Shown: positions 1-6,937 of the stretch, piece after piece
Layout of the letters: the number at the start of each line of letters is the position of its first letter
Numbering within the stretch: position 1 is the first letter of the stretch
Program-made: the position numbers and the translations under genes
The notes under the pieces: model-generated
The model's database searches: none
The model's input: the letters and a program-made list of their open reading frames with translations, nothing else
What the model was told of the DNA's origin: nothing
NCBI RefSeq assembly: GCF_036906915.1
Contig: NZ_JBAKHX010000105.1
Location: 1-22,865, forward strand
Direction: 5' to 3'
Source: Phytohabitans sp036906915
GTDB lineage: Bacteria > Actinomycetota > Actinomycetes > Mycobacteriales > Micromonosporaceae
DNA length: 22,865 nucleotides

Positions 1-88
1 CGCGGCGGCGGGCGCGGCGGCGGGCGCGGCGGCGCGGGCTGGCGGCGGGTGGGTGCGGCGGGGTTAAGGCGGTTAGGCGGTTAGGCGG
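1..88. repeat. GC-rich short tandem repeats at window edge
   Basis: Positions 1-34 hold about 2.8 copies of a 12-nt unit, CGCGGCGGCGGG. Positions 68-88 hold about 2.6 copies of an 8-nt unit, GGCGGTTA. The second array covers the stop codon (73-75) of the leftward DUF3000 gene. These are simple-sequence tracts of the kind that vary by replication slippage. I see no gene or clear terminator in 1-72. Confidence 0.6.
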
Positions 89-633
89 CGGTCGTGTAGG
101 GCTGTTACTCCCGGGGGCGGGAGGCCGGCCGTCGACGACAGGAGGGCGCACCAGGCCCGCAGGTGGGCGCCCAGGTCTTCGCCTACCGGGGTCCAGGAGG
201 CGCGAATCTCGATGTCGGCGGCGGGGGGCGGGCCGGCCAGGTCGCCGAACCGGCTCGACATGGTCTGGGTCACGGTGCCGCCGGCGGCGGTGTGCGTGGC
301 CTCCTCGGCCTCCAGCGCGTCGGTGAGCCACGTCCAGCCCACGGCGGGTAGCAGCGGGTCGGCGGCGAGCTCCGGCTCCAGCTCGGCCGTCACGTAGGTG
401 ACCAGCCGCATCGTGCCCGCCCACGCCTCGTGACCGGCGGGGTCGTAGAGCAGGATGAGCCGCCCGGTGGCGTACTCCTCGTCGTCGCGCAGCACCGTGC
501 CCATGAGCGCGTACGCGTACGGCGCGAGCCGCTGCGGCGCGGCCACCTCCTCCAGGGAGATCTCGGGGCGCGGCGTCACCGCCTTGAGCCCGGCCACGGC
601 GCGCGCGAACGTCTCCGGTTCTGTGGGCGCCAT
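73..633 (-). CDS. DUF3000 family protein
   Basis: This 186-residue protein is recognised as the actinobacterial DUF3000 family by its overall sequence and its position divergent from hemE, an arrangement common in actinobacteria. The family has no established function that I know of. It is soluble, with no signal peptide or membrane segment, and is rich in Ala, Glu and Leu. Visible stretches include PRPEISLEEVAAPQRLAPYA near residues 22-41 and a hydrophobic RLILLYDPAGHEAWAG segment near 58-73. The ATG start at 633 is supported by a TAGGCT -10-like hexamer exactly six bases upstream, which predicts a leaderless transcript. No Shine-Dalgarno sequence is visible. The gene faces away from the haem operon across about 80 nt, so the two probably share a bidirectional promoter region. 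Function is unknown; the family call is from recall. Confidence 0.8.
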   Translation of the reverse strand: MAPTEPETFARAVAGLKAVTPRPEISLEEVAAPQRLAPYAYALMGTVLRDDEEYATGRLILLYDPAGHEAWAGTMRLVTYVTAELEPELAADPLLPAVGWTWLTDALEAEEATHTAAGGTVTQTMSSRFGDLAGPPPAADIEIRASWTPVGEDLGAHLRAWCALLSSTAGLPPPGVTALHDRRLTA

Positions 634-645
634 GCTCGCAGCCTA
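634..645 (-). promoter_or_regulatory. Putative leaderless promoter of the DUF3000 gene
   Basis: On the minus strand TAGGCT (645-640) fits the actinobacterial -10 consensus TANNNT. It is followed by six bases (GCGAGC) and then the ATG at 633. That spacing puts +1 on the A of the start codon, the classic leaderless layout. No convincing -35 hexamer is seen. Prediction from sequence only. Confidence 0.45.
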
Positions 646-713
646 AGCCCGCGTACGGCTCCCGCGCGGGCCGCCGCGCCGTCGGCGGGGGCGGGCGTGG
701 CACGATGGGCGCG

Positions 714-1745
714 ATGACGACTGCACACGACTCCGCGTTCGTCCTGGCGTGTCTGGGCAAGCCGGTCCCGCACACGCCGGTTTGGTTCATGCGACAGGCG
801 GGGCGTTCGTTGCCGGAGTACCGGAAGGTGCGGGCCGGCATCCCGATGCTCGAGTCGTGCCGCCGCCCCGAGCTGGTGGCTGAGATCACACTGCAGCCGG
901 TGCGCCGGTACGGGGTGGACGCCGCGATCCTCTACAGCGACATCGTGGTGCCGGTGGCGGCCGCCGGTGTCGACCTCGACATCGTGCCGGGCACGGGGCC
1001 TGTGGTGGCCGAGCCGGTGCACACCGAGGCCGACGTTGCCCGGATCCGCCAGCTCACCCCCGATGACGTGTCCTATGTGGACCAGGCGGTGCGGCTGCTG
1101 GTTGCCGAGCTGGGCGCGACGCCGCTGATCGGCTTCGCCGGGGCGCCGTTCACGCTGGCCAGCTACCTGGTCGAGGGCGGTCCGTCGCGCACGCACGCGA
1201 AGACCAAGGCGATGATGTACGGCCAGCCGGACGTCTGGCACGCGCTGTGCACGCGGTTGGCCGACATCACGCTGGAGTTCCTGCGGGTGCAGATCGCGGC
1301 GGGCGTGTCGGCGGTGCAGCTGTTCGACTCGTGGGCCGGTGCGCTGTCCGAGGCCGACTACCGGCGCTACGTGCTGCCGCACTCGTCACGCGTCCTCCAG
1401 AAGCTGCAAGGTGTGCCGCGCATCCACTTCGGGGTGGGCACCGCCGAGCTACTGACCGCGATGGGCGAGGCGGGCGCCGACGTGGTGGGCGTCGACTGGC
1501 GCACCCCGCTCGACGTGGCGACCGCGCGGATCGGGGCGGGCAAGGCCGTGCAGGGCAACCTCGACCCGTGCCTGATGTTCGCGCCGTGGCCGGTGGTCGA
1601 GACCGAGGTGCGCCGGGTGCTGGCCGAGGGCAGGGCCGCGCCGGGGCACGTGTTCAACCTGGGGCACGGCGTGCTGCCCGAGACCGATCCGGACATGCTG
1701 GCCAGGGTGGTCGACCTCGTACACAGCACCGTGGCACAACCGTGA
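714..1745 (+). CDS. hemE: Uroporphyrinogen decarboxylase HemE
   Basis: HemE (EC 4.1.1.37) removes four carboxyl groups from uroporphyrinogen III to give coproporphyrinogen III in the cytoplasm. The family signature PVWFMRQAGRSLPEYR lies at residues 22-37, the Asp-containing ILYSDIVVP near 78-86, GFAGAPFTLASYL near 140, and the C-terminal FNLGHGVLPETDP block. The length of 343 aa is normal for the family. I prefer the ATG at 714; an in-frame ATG at 705 would add MGA. Neither has a good Shine-Dalgarno, but CACGAT at 701-706 sits seven bases before 714 and could be a weak -10 of a leaderless transcript. The stop overlaps the next start as GTGA, so hemE leads a translationally coupled three-gene haem operon. 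Confidence 0.97.
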   Translation: MTTAHDSAFVLACLGKPVPHTPVWFMRQAGRSLPEYRKVRAGIPMLESCRRPELVAEITLQPVRRYGVDAAILYSDIVVPVAAAGVDLDIVPGTGPVVAEPVHTEADVARIRQLTPDDVSYVDQAVRLLVAELGATPLIGFAGAPFTLASYLVEGGPSRTHAKTKAMMYGQPDVWHALCTRLADITLEFLRVQIAAGVSAVQLFDSWAGALSEADYRRYVLPHSSRVLQKLQGVPRIHFGVGTAELLTAMGEAGADVVGVDWRTPLDVATARIGAGKAVQGNLDPCLMFAPWPVVETEVRRVLAEGRAAPGHVFNLGHGVLPETDPDMLARVVDLVHSTVAQP

Positions 1746-3085
1746 AGATCGCCGTCGTCGGTGGCGGGATCAGCGGGCTGGCGGCCGCGCTGCGGATCAG
1801 GGAGCACGGGCCCGCCGGCACCACGGTGACGGTGTACGAGCAGGCGCCTGGGCTGGGTGGAAAGCTGCGCACCGGCACGGTGGCGGGGTCGACGGTCGAG
1901 CTGGGCGCCGAGGCGTTCCTGGTGCGCGACGCCACGGGCGGCGACTCGGCGGCCGTGGCCCTGGCGCGCCGGGTGGGGCTCGGCGACAGCCTGGTGCACC
2001 CGGCGGTCCAGCGGGCGGGGTTGGCACACGGTGGGAGGCTTGTGCCACTGCCGGGCGGGACGCTGATGGGCGTACCAAGTGATCTTGAAAGCGTGAAGGC
2101 GGTCGCGCAGCCGGCCGCGGACCTTGACGCGGACAATGGCCGCCCGCTCTTGGGGCCCGGCGAGGATGTCGCCGTCGGCGCGTTCGTGCGGCGGCGGCTG
2201 GGCGACGAGGTGGTCGACCGGCTGGTCGACCCGATGCTCGGCGGCGTGTACGCCGGGCGGGCCGATGAGCTGTCGCTGGCCGCGACGATGCCCGGCCTGG
2301 CCACCGCGGCGCGCACCGAGCACACGCTGACCGGCGCGGTGAAGGCCGCGCTGGCCGCGGCGCCGCGCCCGCCGGGTACGCCGGTGTTCGCGACCGTCGC
2401 GGGCGGGCTGAGCCGGCTGGTGCGTGCGGTGGCCGAGGCGGCCGGCGCGCGGATCCGGCTGGGTACGGCGGTGCGCGAGCTGCGGCGGACGGCGAAGGGC
2501 TGGGAGCTGCTCGCCGGCACCGAGACGGTGACCGCCGACGCGGTGGTGCTCGCGGTGCCCGCGCGGCACGCGGCCCGGCTGCTGCATACCGAGCCGATCG
2601 TCGACTACGCGAGCGTCGCGCTGGTCACGCTCGCGCTGCCCGGCGCGCGGCTGCCCGACCTGTCCGGCTTTCTGGTGCCGGCGGGGGAGGGCACCCTGAT
2701 GAAGGCGGCGACGTTCTTCACGACGAAATGGGCGCACCTGACCCGCCCCGCCGGGGTGGCGATCGTCCGTGGGTCGGTGGGTCGGTACGGCGAGGAGCCG
2801 CTGCTGCACCGCTCGGACGCCGACCTGGGGGCACACGTGCACCGCGAACTCTCCACACTGGTCGGTGACGACCTGCCGCCTCCGGTGGGCACGCACGTGC
2901 GGCGGTGGGGCGGTTCGCTGCCGCAGTACACCCCGGGGCACCTCGACCGGGTTGCCGAGACGCGGGCCGCGCTGCCGCCGACCCTCGCGGTGGCCGGTGC
3001 CGGCTACGACGGCGTCGGCATCCCGGCGTGCGTGCGGTCCGGCGAGGCGGCGGCCGACGAGGTTCTGAAAGGATTGGAAGCATGA
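1742..3085 (+). CDS. hemY: Coproporphyrinogen III oxidase CgoX (HemY/HemG family)
   Basis: This 447-residue FAD enzyme belongs to the protoporphyrinogen/coproporphyrinogen oxidase family (EC 1.3.3.15 for the coproporphyrin branch). The N-terminal Rossmann motif is VVGGGISGLAAA (residues 5-16), followed by VYEQAPGLGGKLRT, the usual FAD-ribose Glu and GGK/R motif. The mid-region VDPMLGGVYAGRADELS and the C-terminal VAGAGYDGVGIPACVRSG, a second FAD-contacting block, are also typical. The GTG at 1742 overlaps the hemE stop by four bases (GTGA) and places the start directly at the Rossmann strand, as expected. Longer upstream extensions would run inside hemE and are rejected. Its neighbour chdC implies it oxidises coproporphyrinogen III to coproporphyrin III, not protoporphyrinogen. 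Actinobacterial annotations use hemY, hemG or cgoX for this gene. Confidence 0.95.
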   Translation: MKIAVVGGGISGLAAALRIREHGPAGTTVTVYEQAPGLGGKLRTGTVAGSTVELGAEAFLVRDATGGDSAAVALARRVGLGDSLVHPAVQRAGLAHGGRLVPLPGGTLMGVPSDLESVKAVAQPAADLDADNGRPLLGPGEDVAVGAFVRRRLGDEVVDRLVDPMLGGVYAGRADELSLAATMPGLATAARTEHTLTGAVKAALAAAPRPPGTPVFATVAGGLSRLVRAVAEAAGARIRLGTAVRELRRTAKGWELLAGTETVTADAVVLAVPARHAARLLHTEPIVDYASVALVTLALPGARLPDLSGFLVPAGEGTLMKAATFFTTKWAHLTRPAGVAIVRGSVGRYGEEPLLHRSDADLGAHVHRELSTLVGDDLPPPVGTHVRRWGGSLPQYTPGHLDRVAETRAALPPTLAVAGAGYDGVGIPACVRSGEAAADEVLKGLEA

Positions 3086-3783
3086 CCGAGCAGACCAACG
3101 CGGCCCGGCTGCGCGAGCTGAACGCGTCGATCCGGTACACGATGTGGTCGGTGTTCCGCGTCGCCGACCCGCTGCCGGTGCTCCGCGACCCGATGGTAAG
3201 CGAGGTCGAGGCGCTCTTCGAGCAGCTCGGCACGAAAGACGTGGTGGTGCGTGGCGGATACGACGTGTCCGGGCTGCGGGCTGACGCCGACCTGATGATC
3301 TGGTGGCACGCGCCGTCGGCCGACGCGCTCCAAGAGGCGTACGGGCTGCTGCGCCGCACCGCGCTCGGCAGGCACCTGGCACCAGTGTGGTCGCAGATGG
3401 CGCTGCACCGGCCGGCGGAGTTCAACAAGGGCCACGTGCCGGCGTTCCTCGCCGGTGAGCAGGCGCGCGCCTACGTGTGCGTGTACCCGTTCGTGCGCTC
3501 CTACGAGTGGTACCTGCTGCCCGACGAGGAGCGTCGCGACATGCTGGCCGAGCACGGCCGCATGGCGCGCGGCTACCCGGACGTGCGCGCCAACACGGTG
3601 TCGTCGTTCGCGCTGGGCGACTACGAGTGGATGCTGGCGTTCGAGGCGGACGAGCTGCACCGCATCGTCGACCTGATGCGGGATTTGCGCGCGTCGCGGG
3701 CGCGGCGGCATGTGCGGGAAGAGGTTCCGTTCTTTACTGGGCGGCGGCGGTCTGTGGCTGAGCTGGTTTCTTCGTTGCCTTGA
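3082..3783 (+). CDS. hemQ: Coproheme decarboxylase ChdC (HemQ)
   Basis: HemQ/ChdC (EC 1.3.98.5) oxidatively decarboxylates coproheme III to haem b, the last step of the coproporphyrin-dependent pathway. The 233-residue protein has the chlorite-dismutase-like fold signatures. From the ATG at 3082, His118 lies in NKGHVPAF, the catalytic Tyr135 in VYPFVRSYEWYLLP, and the proximal haem ligand His158 in MLAEHGRMARGYP. These positions match those I recall for the Corynebacterium diphtheriae enzyme, where His118 acts as distal base and Tyr135 forms the radical. The start overlaps the cgoX stop (ATGA), and GGATTGGAAG just upstream offers a weak ribosome site. The operon order hemE-cgoX-chdC marks the coproporphyrin branch. 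Ferrochelatase CpfC must be encoded elsewhere. Confidence 0.96.
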   Translation: MTEQTNAARLRELNASIRYTMWSVFRVADPLPVLRDPMVSEVEALFEQLGTKDVVVRGGYDVSGLRADADLMIWWHAPSADALQEAYGLLRRTALGRHLAPVWSQMALHRPAEFNKGHVPAFLAGEQARAYVCVYPFVRSYEWYLLPDEERRDMLAEHGRMARGYPDVRANTVSSFALGDYEWMLAFEADELHRIVDLMRDLRASRARRHVREEVPFFTGRRRSVAELVSSLP

Positions 3784-3829
3784 GGTGAGGGTTGGGGCGG
3801 GCGCCGTCCTTGGGTTACGGGCTTCACCG

Positions 3830-4264
3830 TTACGCCCGATGTCTGGTCATTGGGATGTGGGGGATGCCGTCCTCCACGAATTCCGGGCCGGTTGCCTTGA
3901 AGCCGAAGCGTTCGTAGAGGAGCGTCGCCTCCGTCTGGGCGTCCAAGACGGCGTCGCGGTCGCCCACCTCCTTCATGGCGGCGGCCATCAGGCGGCTTGC
4001 CAGGCCGGTGCCGCGCTGCGCCGCGGCCACCACCACGCGGCCGATCCGCGCGCCGCCGCCGGGTTCGTCCAGCACTCGGAGGTACGCCACGGGCGCGCCG
4101 CCCGTTTCCAGCCAGACGTGGCGGGTGCCCGGCTCGGTGTCGCGCCCGTCCAGCTCCGGGTACGCGCACTTCTGCTCGACGACGAAGACGTCGACGCGCA
4201 GCTTCAGCAGCGCGTACAGGGTGCCGCCGTCTAGATCGGCGAACGCCGCGACGTGTGCTTCCAC
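3830..4264 (-). CDS. GNAT family N-acetyltransferase, ElaA type
   Basis: This 144-residue protein matches the ElaA-like branch of the Gcn5-related acetyltransferases. It opens with LYALLKLRVDVFVVEQ and a following PELDGRD block (residues 16-41), typical of ElaA. The acetyl-CoA loop is RVVVAAAQRGTGLASRLM (about 75-92), the Q/RxxGxG/A motif. LLYERFGFKATGPEFVEDGIPHIPM near the C terminus is the family's usual ending. The substrate is not known for this branch. The start is a GTG with no Shine-Dalgarno, but a TAGGGT hexamer lies seven bases upstream, suggesting leaderless translation. It converges with chdC across 46 nt and diverges from the serine hydrolase gene. Confidence 0.9.
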   Translation of the reverse strand: MEAHVAAFADLDGGTLYALLKLRVDVFVVEQKCAYPELDGRDTEPGTRHVWLETGGAPVAYLRVLDEPGGGARIGRVVVAAAQRGTGLASRLMAAAMKEVGDRDAVLDAQTEATLLYERFGFKATGPEFVEDGIPHIPMTRHRA

Positions 4265-4277
4265 ACCGATAACCCTA
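4265..4277 (-). promoter_or_regulatory. Putative leaderless promoter of the GNAT gene
   Basis: On the minus strand TAGGGT (4277-4272) fits TANNNT and is separated by seven bases from the GTG start at 4264. No ribosome-binding site is present. This is the same layout as at the DUF3000 gene. Only the -10 element is convincing. Confidence 0.4.
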
Positions 4278-4316
4278 CGCAGCTAGTCTCATCATTTCCG
4301 ATCTTGGGGAGGCTTG

Positions 4317-5567
4317 GTGCGTAGGCGGGATCTGGGGAAGCTCGCGGTGGCAGTCGGCGGCGGTCTGGTGGCGGGCTTTCCTGCCGCCGCGCGGGCCGCG
4401 GCGGCGGCAGCGTGGCGGGTCACGGGCACGAGCGTGCCCGCGCTGGCGAGCTTCGACAGCACGATGAAGGACTTCATGCGGGCGCGGGGCGTCTCCGCCG
4501 GCCAGCTCGCGGTCACGTACCAGGGCCGGCTGGTACTGGCGCGCGGGTACACGAACAGCGACGACGCCAGCCTGACCGTGGAGCCCACGTCGCTCTTCCG
4601 CGTGGCGAGCCTGTCGAAGTCGGTCACCGCCGCCGCCGTGGCCCGGCTGGCGCAGGACGGCAAGCTGTCGCTCGGCACCCCGGTGACGTCGCTGCTGCCG
4701 TTGACTGCGCCGGACGGGCAGACCGCCGACCCGCGGCTGTCCGCTGTGACCCTGTGGCGGTTGCTGCAGCACACCGGCGGCTGGGACCGGGCGATCACGC
4801 CCGACCCGATGTTTCAGGATCGGACGATCTCGCGGGCGCTGGGCGTGCCGATGGAGATCAACGGTGACCACATCGCCCGGTACGCGACGGGGAAGGCGCT
4901 CGACTTCGATCCCGGAAGCCGGTTCGCGTACAGCAACTACGGCTACCTGCTGGCCGGGCAGGTCATCGAGAGGGTCAGCGGGATGCCGTACGCGTCGTAC
5001 GTGCGGCAGCACCTGCTGGGCCCGATCGGCATCACCCGGATGAAGCTGGGCTGGAGCATCGCGCCGCACGCCGGCGAGGTGCCGTACCGGTCGCAGTACA
5101 CCGGCACCACGGTGCTGAACGAGTCGGGTGCGACGGTGGCGGCACCGTACGGCGCGTTCAGCATGGGCAACCAGTGGGGCAACGGCCGCTGGGTGGCCTC
5201 GGCGGTCGACATGGTGCGTTGGGCACGCCTGTTCGACGGCGCGTCGGCGGTGCTCGACAGCACGACGCTGAGCCGCGTCTTCGCCCAGCCGGAGGTCGGT
5301 CTCTCCAACGGCTGGTACTACGGCCTCGGCTGGAACGTGCGGCCGGTGGCCGGCGGAACCGGCCGGAACACGTGGCACACGGGAAGCCTGCCGGGCAACT
5401 ACTCGCTGCTGGTCCGCACGCACCACGGGATGAGCTGGGCGGCTCTGTTCAACCAGCGGGACGACCCCTCGGGGCTGAGCTACGCCGACATCGATCCGGC
5501 CCTGTGGACGGCGTCCCGAGCGGTGACGAACTGGCCGACTCACGACTTGTTCCCGAATTACTTCTAA
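4317..5567 (+). CDS. Exported serine hydrolase, beta-lactamase/CubicO family
   Basis: This 416-residue enzyme of the class C beta-lactamase/DD-peptidase/esterase fold has all three active-site motifs. They are SxxK as S98-L-S-K101 in LFRVASLSKSVT, YxN as Y205-S-N207 in FAYSNYGYLLAG, and the third motif HTG at 354-356 in NTWHTGSLPGN. The N terminus VRRRDLGKLAVAVGGG has a twin-arginine motif (RRDLGK) followed by an Ala-rich hydrophobic stretch ending near AARAAAA, so Tat export is likely. I chose the GTG at 4317 because GGAGG (4306-4310) is six bases upstream; the adjacent TTG at 4314 is too close. A TAGTCT -10-like box lies at 4284-4289. The substrate cannot be told from sequence: peptidase, esterase and lactamase activities all occur in this family. 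Confidence 0.9.
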   Translation: MRRRDLGKLAVAVGGGLVAGFPAAARAAAAAAWRVTGTSVPALASFDSTMKDFMRARGVSAGQLAVTYQGRLVLARGYTNSDDASLTVEPTSLFRVASLSKSVTAAAVARLAQDGKLSLGTPVTSLLPLTAPDGQTADPRLSAVTLWRLLQHTGGWDRAITPDPMFQDRTISRALGVPMEINGDHIARYATGKALDFDPGSRFAYSNYGYLLAGQVIERVSGMPYASYVRQHLLGPIGITRMKLGWSIAPHAGEVPYRSQYTGTTVLNESGATVAAPYGAFSMGNQWGNGRWVASAVDMVRWARLFDGASAVLDSTTLSRVFAQPEVGLSNGWYYGLGWNVRPVAGGTGRNTWHTGSLPGNYSLLVRTHHGMSWAALFNQRDDPSGLSYADIDPALWTASRAVTNWPTHDLFPNYF

Positions 5568-5649
5568 TTTTCCGGTGTGTCGCTTCCGGGTGGTCCGCGA
5601 TGGCGCGGCCAAGCTCAGATGTGGAGTCTCATGTCCCCGGGGGAGCAAA

Positions 5650-5928
5650 GTGATCAAGCGCACAAGATTGTTCGGCACGAAGACACGGATCACCTTCAGC
5701 CTGCCCAAAGACGCGCCCGCCGGCACGGTGAGCGTCGTCGGCTGCTTCAACAACTGGGAGCCGGGCCGGCACGAGCTGATCCACCGCAAGGACGGCACCC
5801 GCACGGTGACCGTCCAACTGGAGCCGGGCCGATACCGGTTCCGGTACCTGGCGACCGGCGGCGTGTGGCTCGACGACGAGTACGCCGATCATGTCGACCA
5901 GGATGGCAGCCAGCTCATACTCGGCTAG
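5650..5928 (+). CDS. Small stand-alone CBM48 / isoamylase early-set protein
   Basis: This 92-residue protein consists almost entirely of one early-set/CBM48 beta-sandwich, the glycogen-binding module of branching and debranching enzymes and of AMPK beta. Diagnostic stretches are VSVVGCFNNWEPGRHELI (residues 28-45), with the Asn-Trp pair of the carbohydrate-contacting loop, and VQLEPGRYRFRYLATGGVWLDDEYADH (55-81). No catalytic domain follows. I prefer the GTG at 5650 because GGGGGAG (5639-5645) sits four bases upstream; longer starts would be unsupported by a ribosome site. Similar small proteins are common in actinobacteria, but I know of no characterised function. Glycogen or maltodextrin binding is inference. 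It ends just before a terminator-like hairpin. Confidence 0.82.
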   Translation: MIKRTRLFGTKTRITFSLPKDAPAGTVSVVGCFNNWEPGRHELIHRKDGTRTVTVQLEPGRYRFRYLATGGVWLDDEYADHVDQDGSQLILG

Positions 5929-5959
5929 GCCTAGAGGCCTCGATTAGGTAGTACGTACG

Positions 5960-5989
5960 GTGACGGCGGGCCTGACGGTCCGCCGTTAC
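5960..5989 (+). terminator. Hairpin terminator after the CBM48 gene
   Basis: Ten base pairs including one G-U (5960-5969 with 5980-5989) close a ten-base loop. A short T-containing run, GTTTGCTCATT, follows at 5990. A smaller 5-bp hairpin lies at 5927-5940, overlapping the stop codon. Together they plausibly end CBM48 transcription and insulate the downstream ESX operon. Confidence 0.5.
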
Positions 5990-6092
5990 GTTTGCTCATT
6001 GATGGCCAAAACCGACATCTGCCTGGCCACGGGCTGGCCTGAGTGGACGAATGGCGCTACCTTCGGGTGCGCATGGCGCTTTTGTCATGTGA

Positions 6093-6115
6093 CTCAAGGG
6101 GAGGCTCCCCCTGAG
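6093..6115 (+). promoter_or_regulatory. 5'-leader hairpin upstream of the first WXG100 gene
   Basis: CTCA plus GGGGA (6093-6102) pairs with TCCCC plus TGAG (6106-6115) around a GGC loop, with one A-C mismatch. It sits 25 bases before the GTG start and just before the ribosome site. TACCTT at 6058-6063 fits a -10 element, so this hairpin would lie in the transcribed leader. It could stabilise the mRNA or affect translation; which one cannot be decided from sequence. Confidence 0.35.
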
Positions 6116-6140
6116 CGGGGGGCGCAACTACAGGAGCGGG

Positions 6141-6512
6141 GTGAGTTCCACCTTGACAGACACTCCAGGTCTTGGTCAGGTGCAAGCCACGCAGACTCAG
6201 CTCAACAACATGGCTGAGCGCTGCATGACGGTTCGCGAAAATCTGGCCACGGGGATGGCGCAGCTGCTCGACCGGGTCAACGACCTGGCTGGCAAGGGCA
6301 TGAGCGGTACGGCCAACAACGCTCTCCAGTCAGTCTCGGGCGACCTGAACAATGGTCTGACGAAGATTCTCAACGCGCTCGACGAGCTGGCCGGCAAGAT
6401 CAGCAGCGCGTCGAAGGAGTACGGCGTGCAGGACGAGGACGCCGCGCAGACGATCCGCCAGGCCGCGGCGGATACCGGCGATGGCGCCGTGATCAGCGCG
6501 CTGCGTGGCTGA
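6141..6512 (+). CDS. WXG100-like ESX substrate lacking WXG but with a YxxxD signal
   Basis: This 123-residue all-helical protein is the first partner of a WXG100 pair. Helix one runs about residues 11-50 (VQATQTQLNNMAERC) and helix two about 57-95. The turn where WXG is expected reads M54-S-G56 in GKGMSGTANNAL, so the Trp is replaced by Met. Right after helix two is Y94-GVQ-D98, the YxxxD/E general T7SS export signal. A C-terminal tail of about 25 residues follows, so it is longer than the usual 100. The GTG at 6141 has AGGAG (6132-6136) four bases upstream. With the WQG-containing protein encoded 42 bases downstream it probably forms a heterodimer recognised by EccC. The role is inferred from family and context. 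Confidence 0.82.
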   Translation: MSSTLTDTPGLGQVQATQTQLNNMAERCMTVRENLATGMAQLLDRVNDLAGKGMSGTANNALQSVSGDLNNGLTKILNALDELAGKISSASKEYGVQDEDAAQTIRQAAADTGDGAVISALRG

Positions 6513-6554
6513 GCGCCGCATCCGTAGTCGAGACAGTCGAGAGGCGAACTTCAG

Positions 6555-6848
6555 ATGACTGACATCCCAATCACTTACAACTTCGGCGCGATCGGCGATG
6601 TCGCCACCGCCATCGGTACGTACCAGGGCAACATGGACGTTGAGCTGGGCGACCTGTACAACGACTTCAAGACGCTCTTCGCCGCTGACTGGCAGGGTGC
6701 CGCGGGTCAGGCTTGCGACGCCGCCCAGCAGCAGTGGAACCAGGGCGCTTCGGAGATCAAGATGGCACTCATGCGGCTCGGGCAGGCACTGGGGGCGTCC
6801 GCCGAGCGCATGCAGCAGGTCGACCAGAAAATCTCGGCCGGCTTCTGA
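6555..6848 (+). CDS. WXG100 family protein (EsxB/EsxA-like)
   Basis: This 97-residue protein is a canonical WXG100: two helices joined by W46-Q-G48 in FAADWQGAAGQACDAAQ. It is the usual length and has no signal peptide, as expected for proteins exported by T7SS in folded dimers. It lacks a C-terminal YxxxD/E and ends QKISAGF, so its export signal is probably supplied by the partner encoded just upstream. The ATG at 6555 has GAGAGG about nine bases upstream. The 42-bp gap to the upstream gene and the hairpin right after its stop suggest the two are made at high and equal levels. Function as an ESX substrate is inferred from family and locus. Confidence 0.93.
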   Translation: MTDIPITYNFGAIGDVATAIGTYQGNMDVELGDLYNDFKTLFAADWQGAAGQACDAAQQQWNQGASEIKMALMRLGQALGASAERMQQVDQKISAGF

Positions 6849-6864
6849 CAGGCGACTGGGGGCT

Positions 6865-6895
6865 GTCCCGGCGAAGGCATGTCCTTCGCCGGGAC
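6865..6895 (+). terminator. Strong hairpin after the WXG100 pair
   Basis: A perfect 13-bp stem (6865-6877 with 6883-6895) encloses a CATGT loop, 17 bases after the WXG100 stop. The sequence after it (CCTCTGTAAAACGG) has no T-run. It may be a partial terminator, or a 3' stabiliser that lets the small WXG100 mRNA accumulate above the rest of the operon. Confidence 0.6.
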
Positions 6896-6937
6896 CCTCT
6901 GTAAAACGGTTGGTCTACGTGGATCGGGGGAGGCAGC

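Noticed and set aside
1367..3382. A 671-codon open frame on the minus strand across the haem operon
   Set aside because: Arg/Pro/His-rich composition typical of an antisense shadow of GC-rich genes; it lies entirely over cgoX and its neighbours, which have clear homology.
4317..5567. Calling the serine hydrolase an antibiotic-resistance beta-lactamase
   Set aside because: It has the SxxK/YxN/HTG fold motifs, but these are shared by esterases and peptidases; nothing shows lactam hydrolysis.
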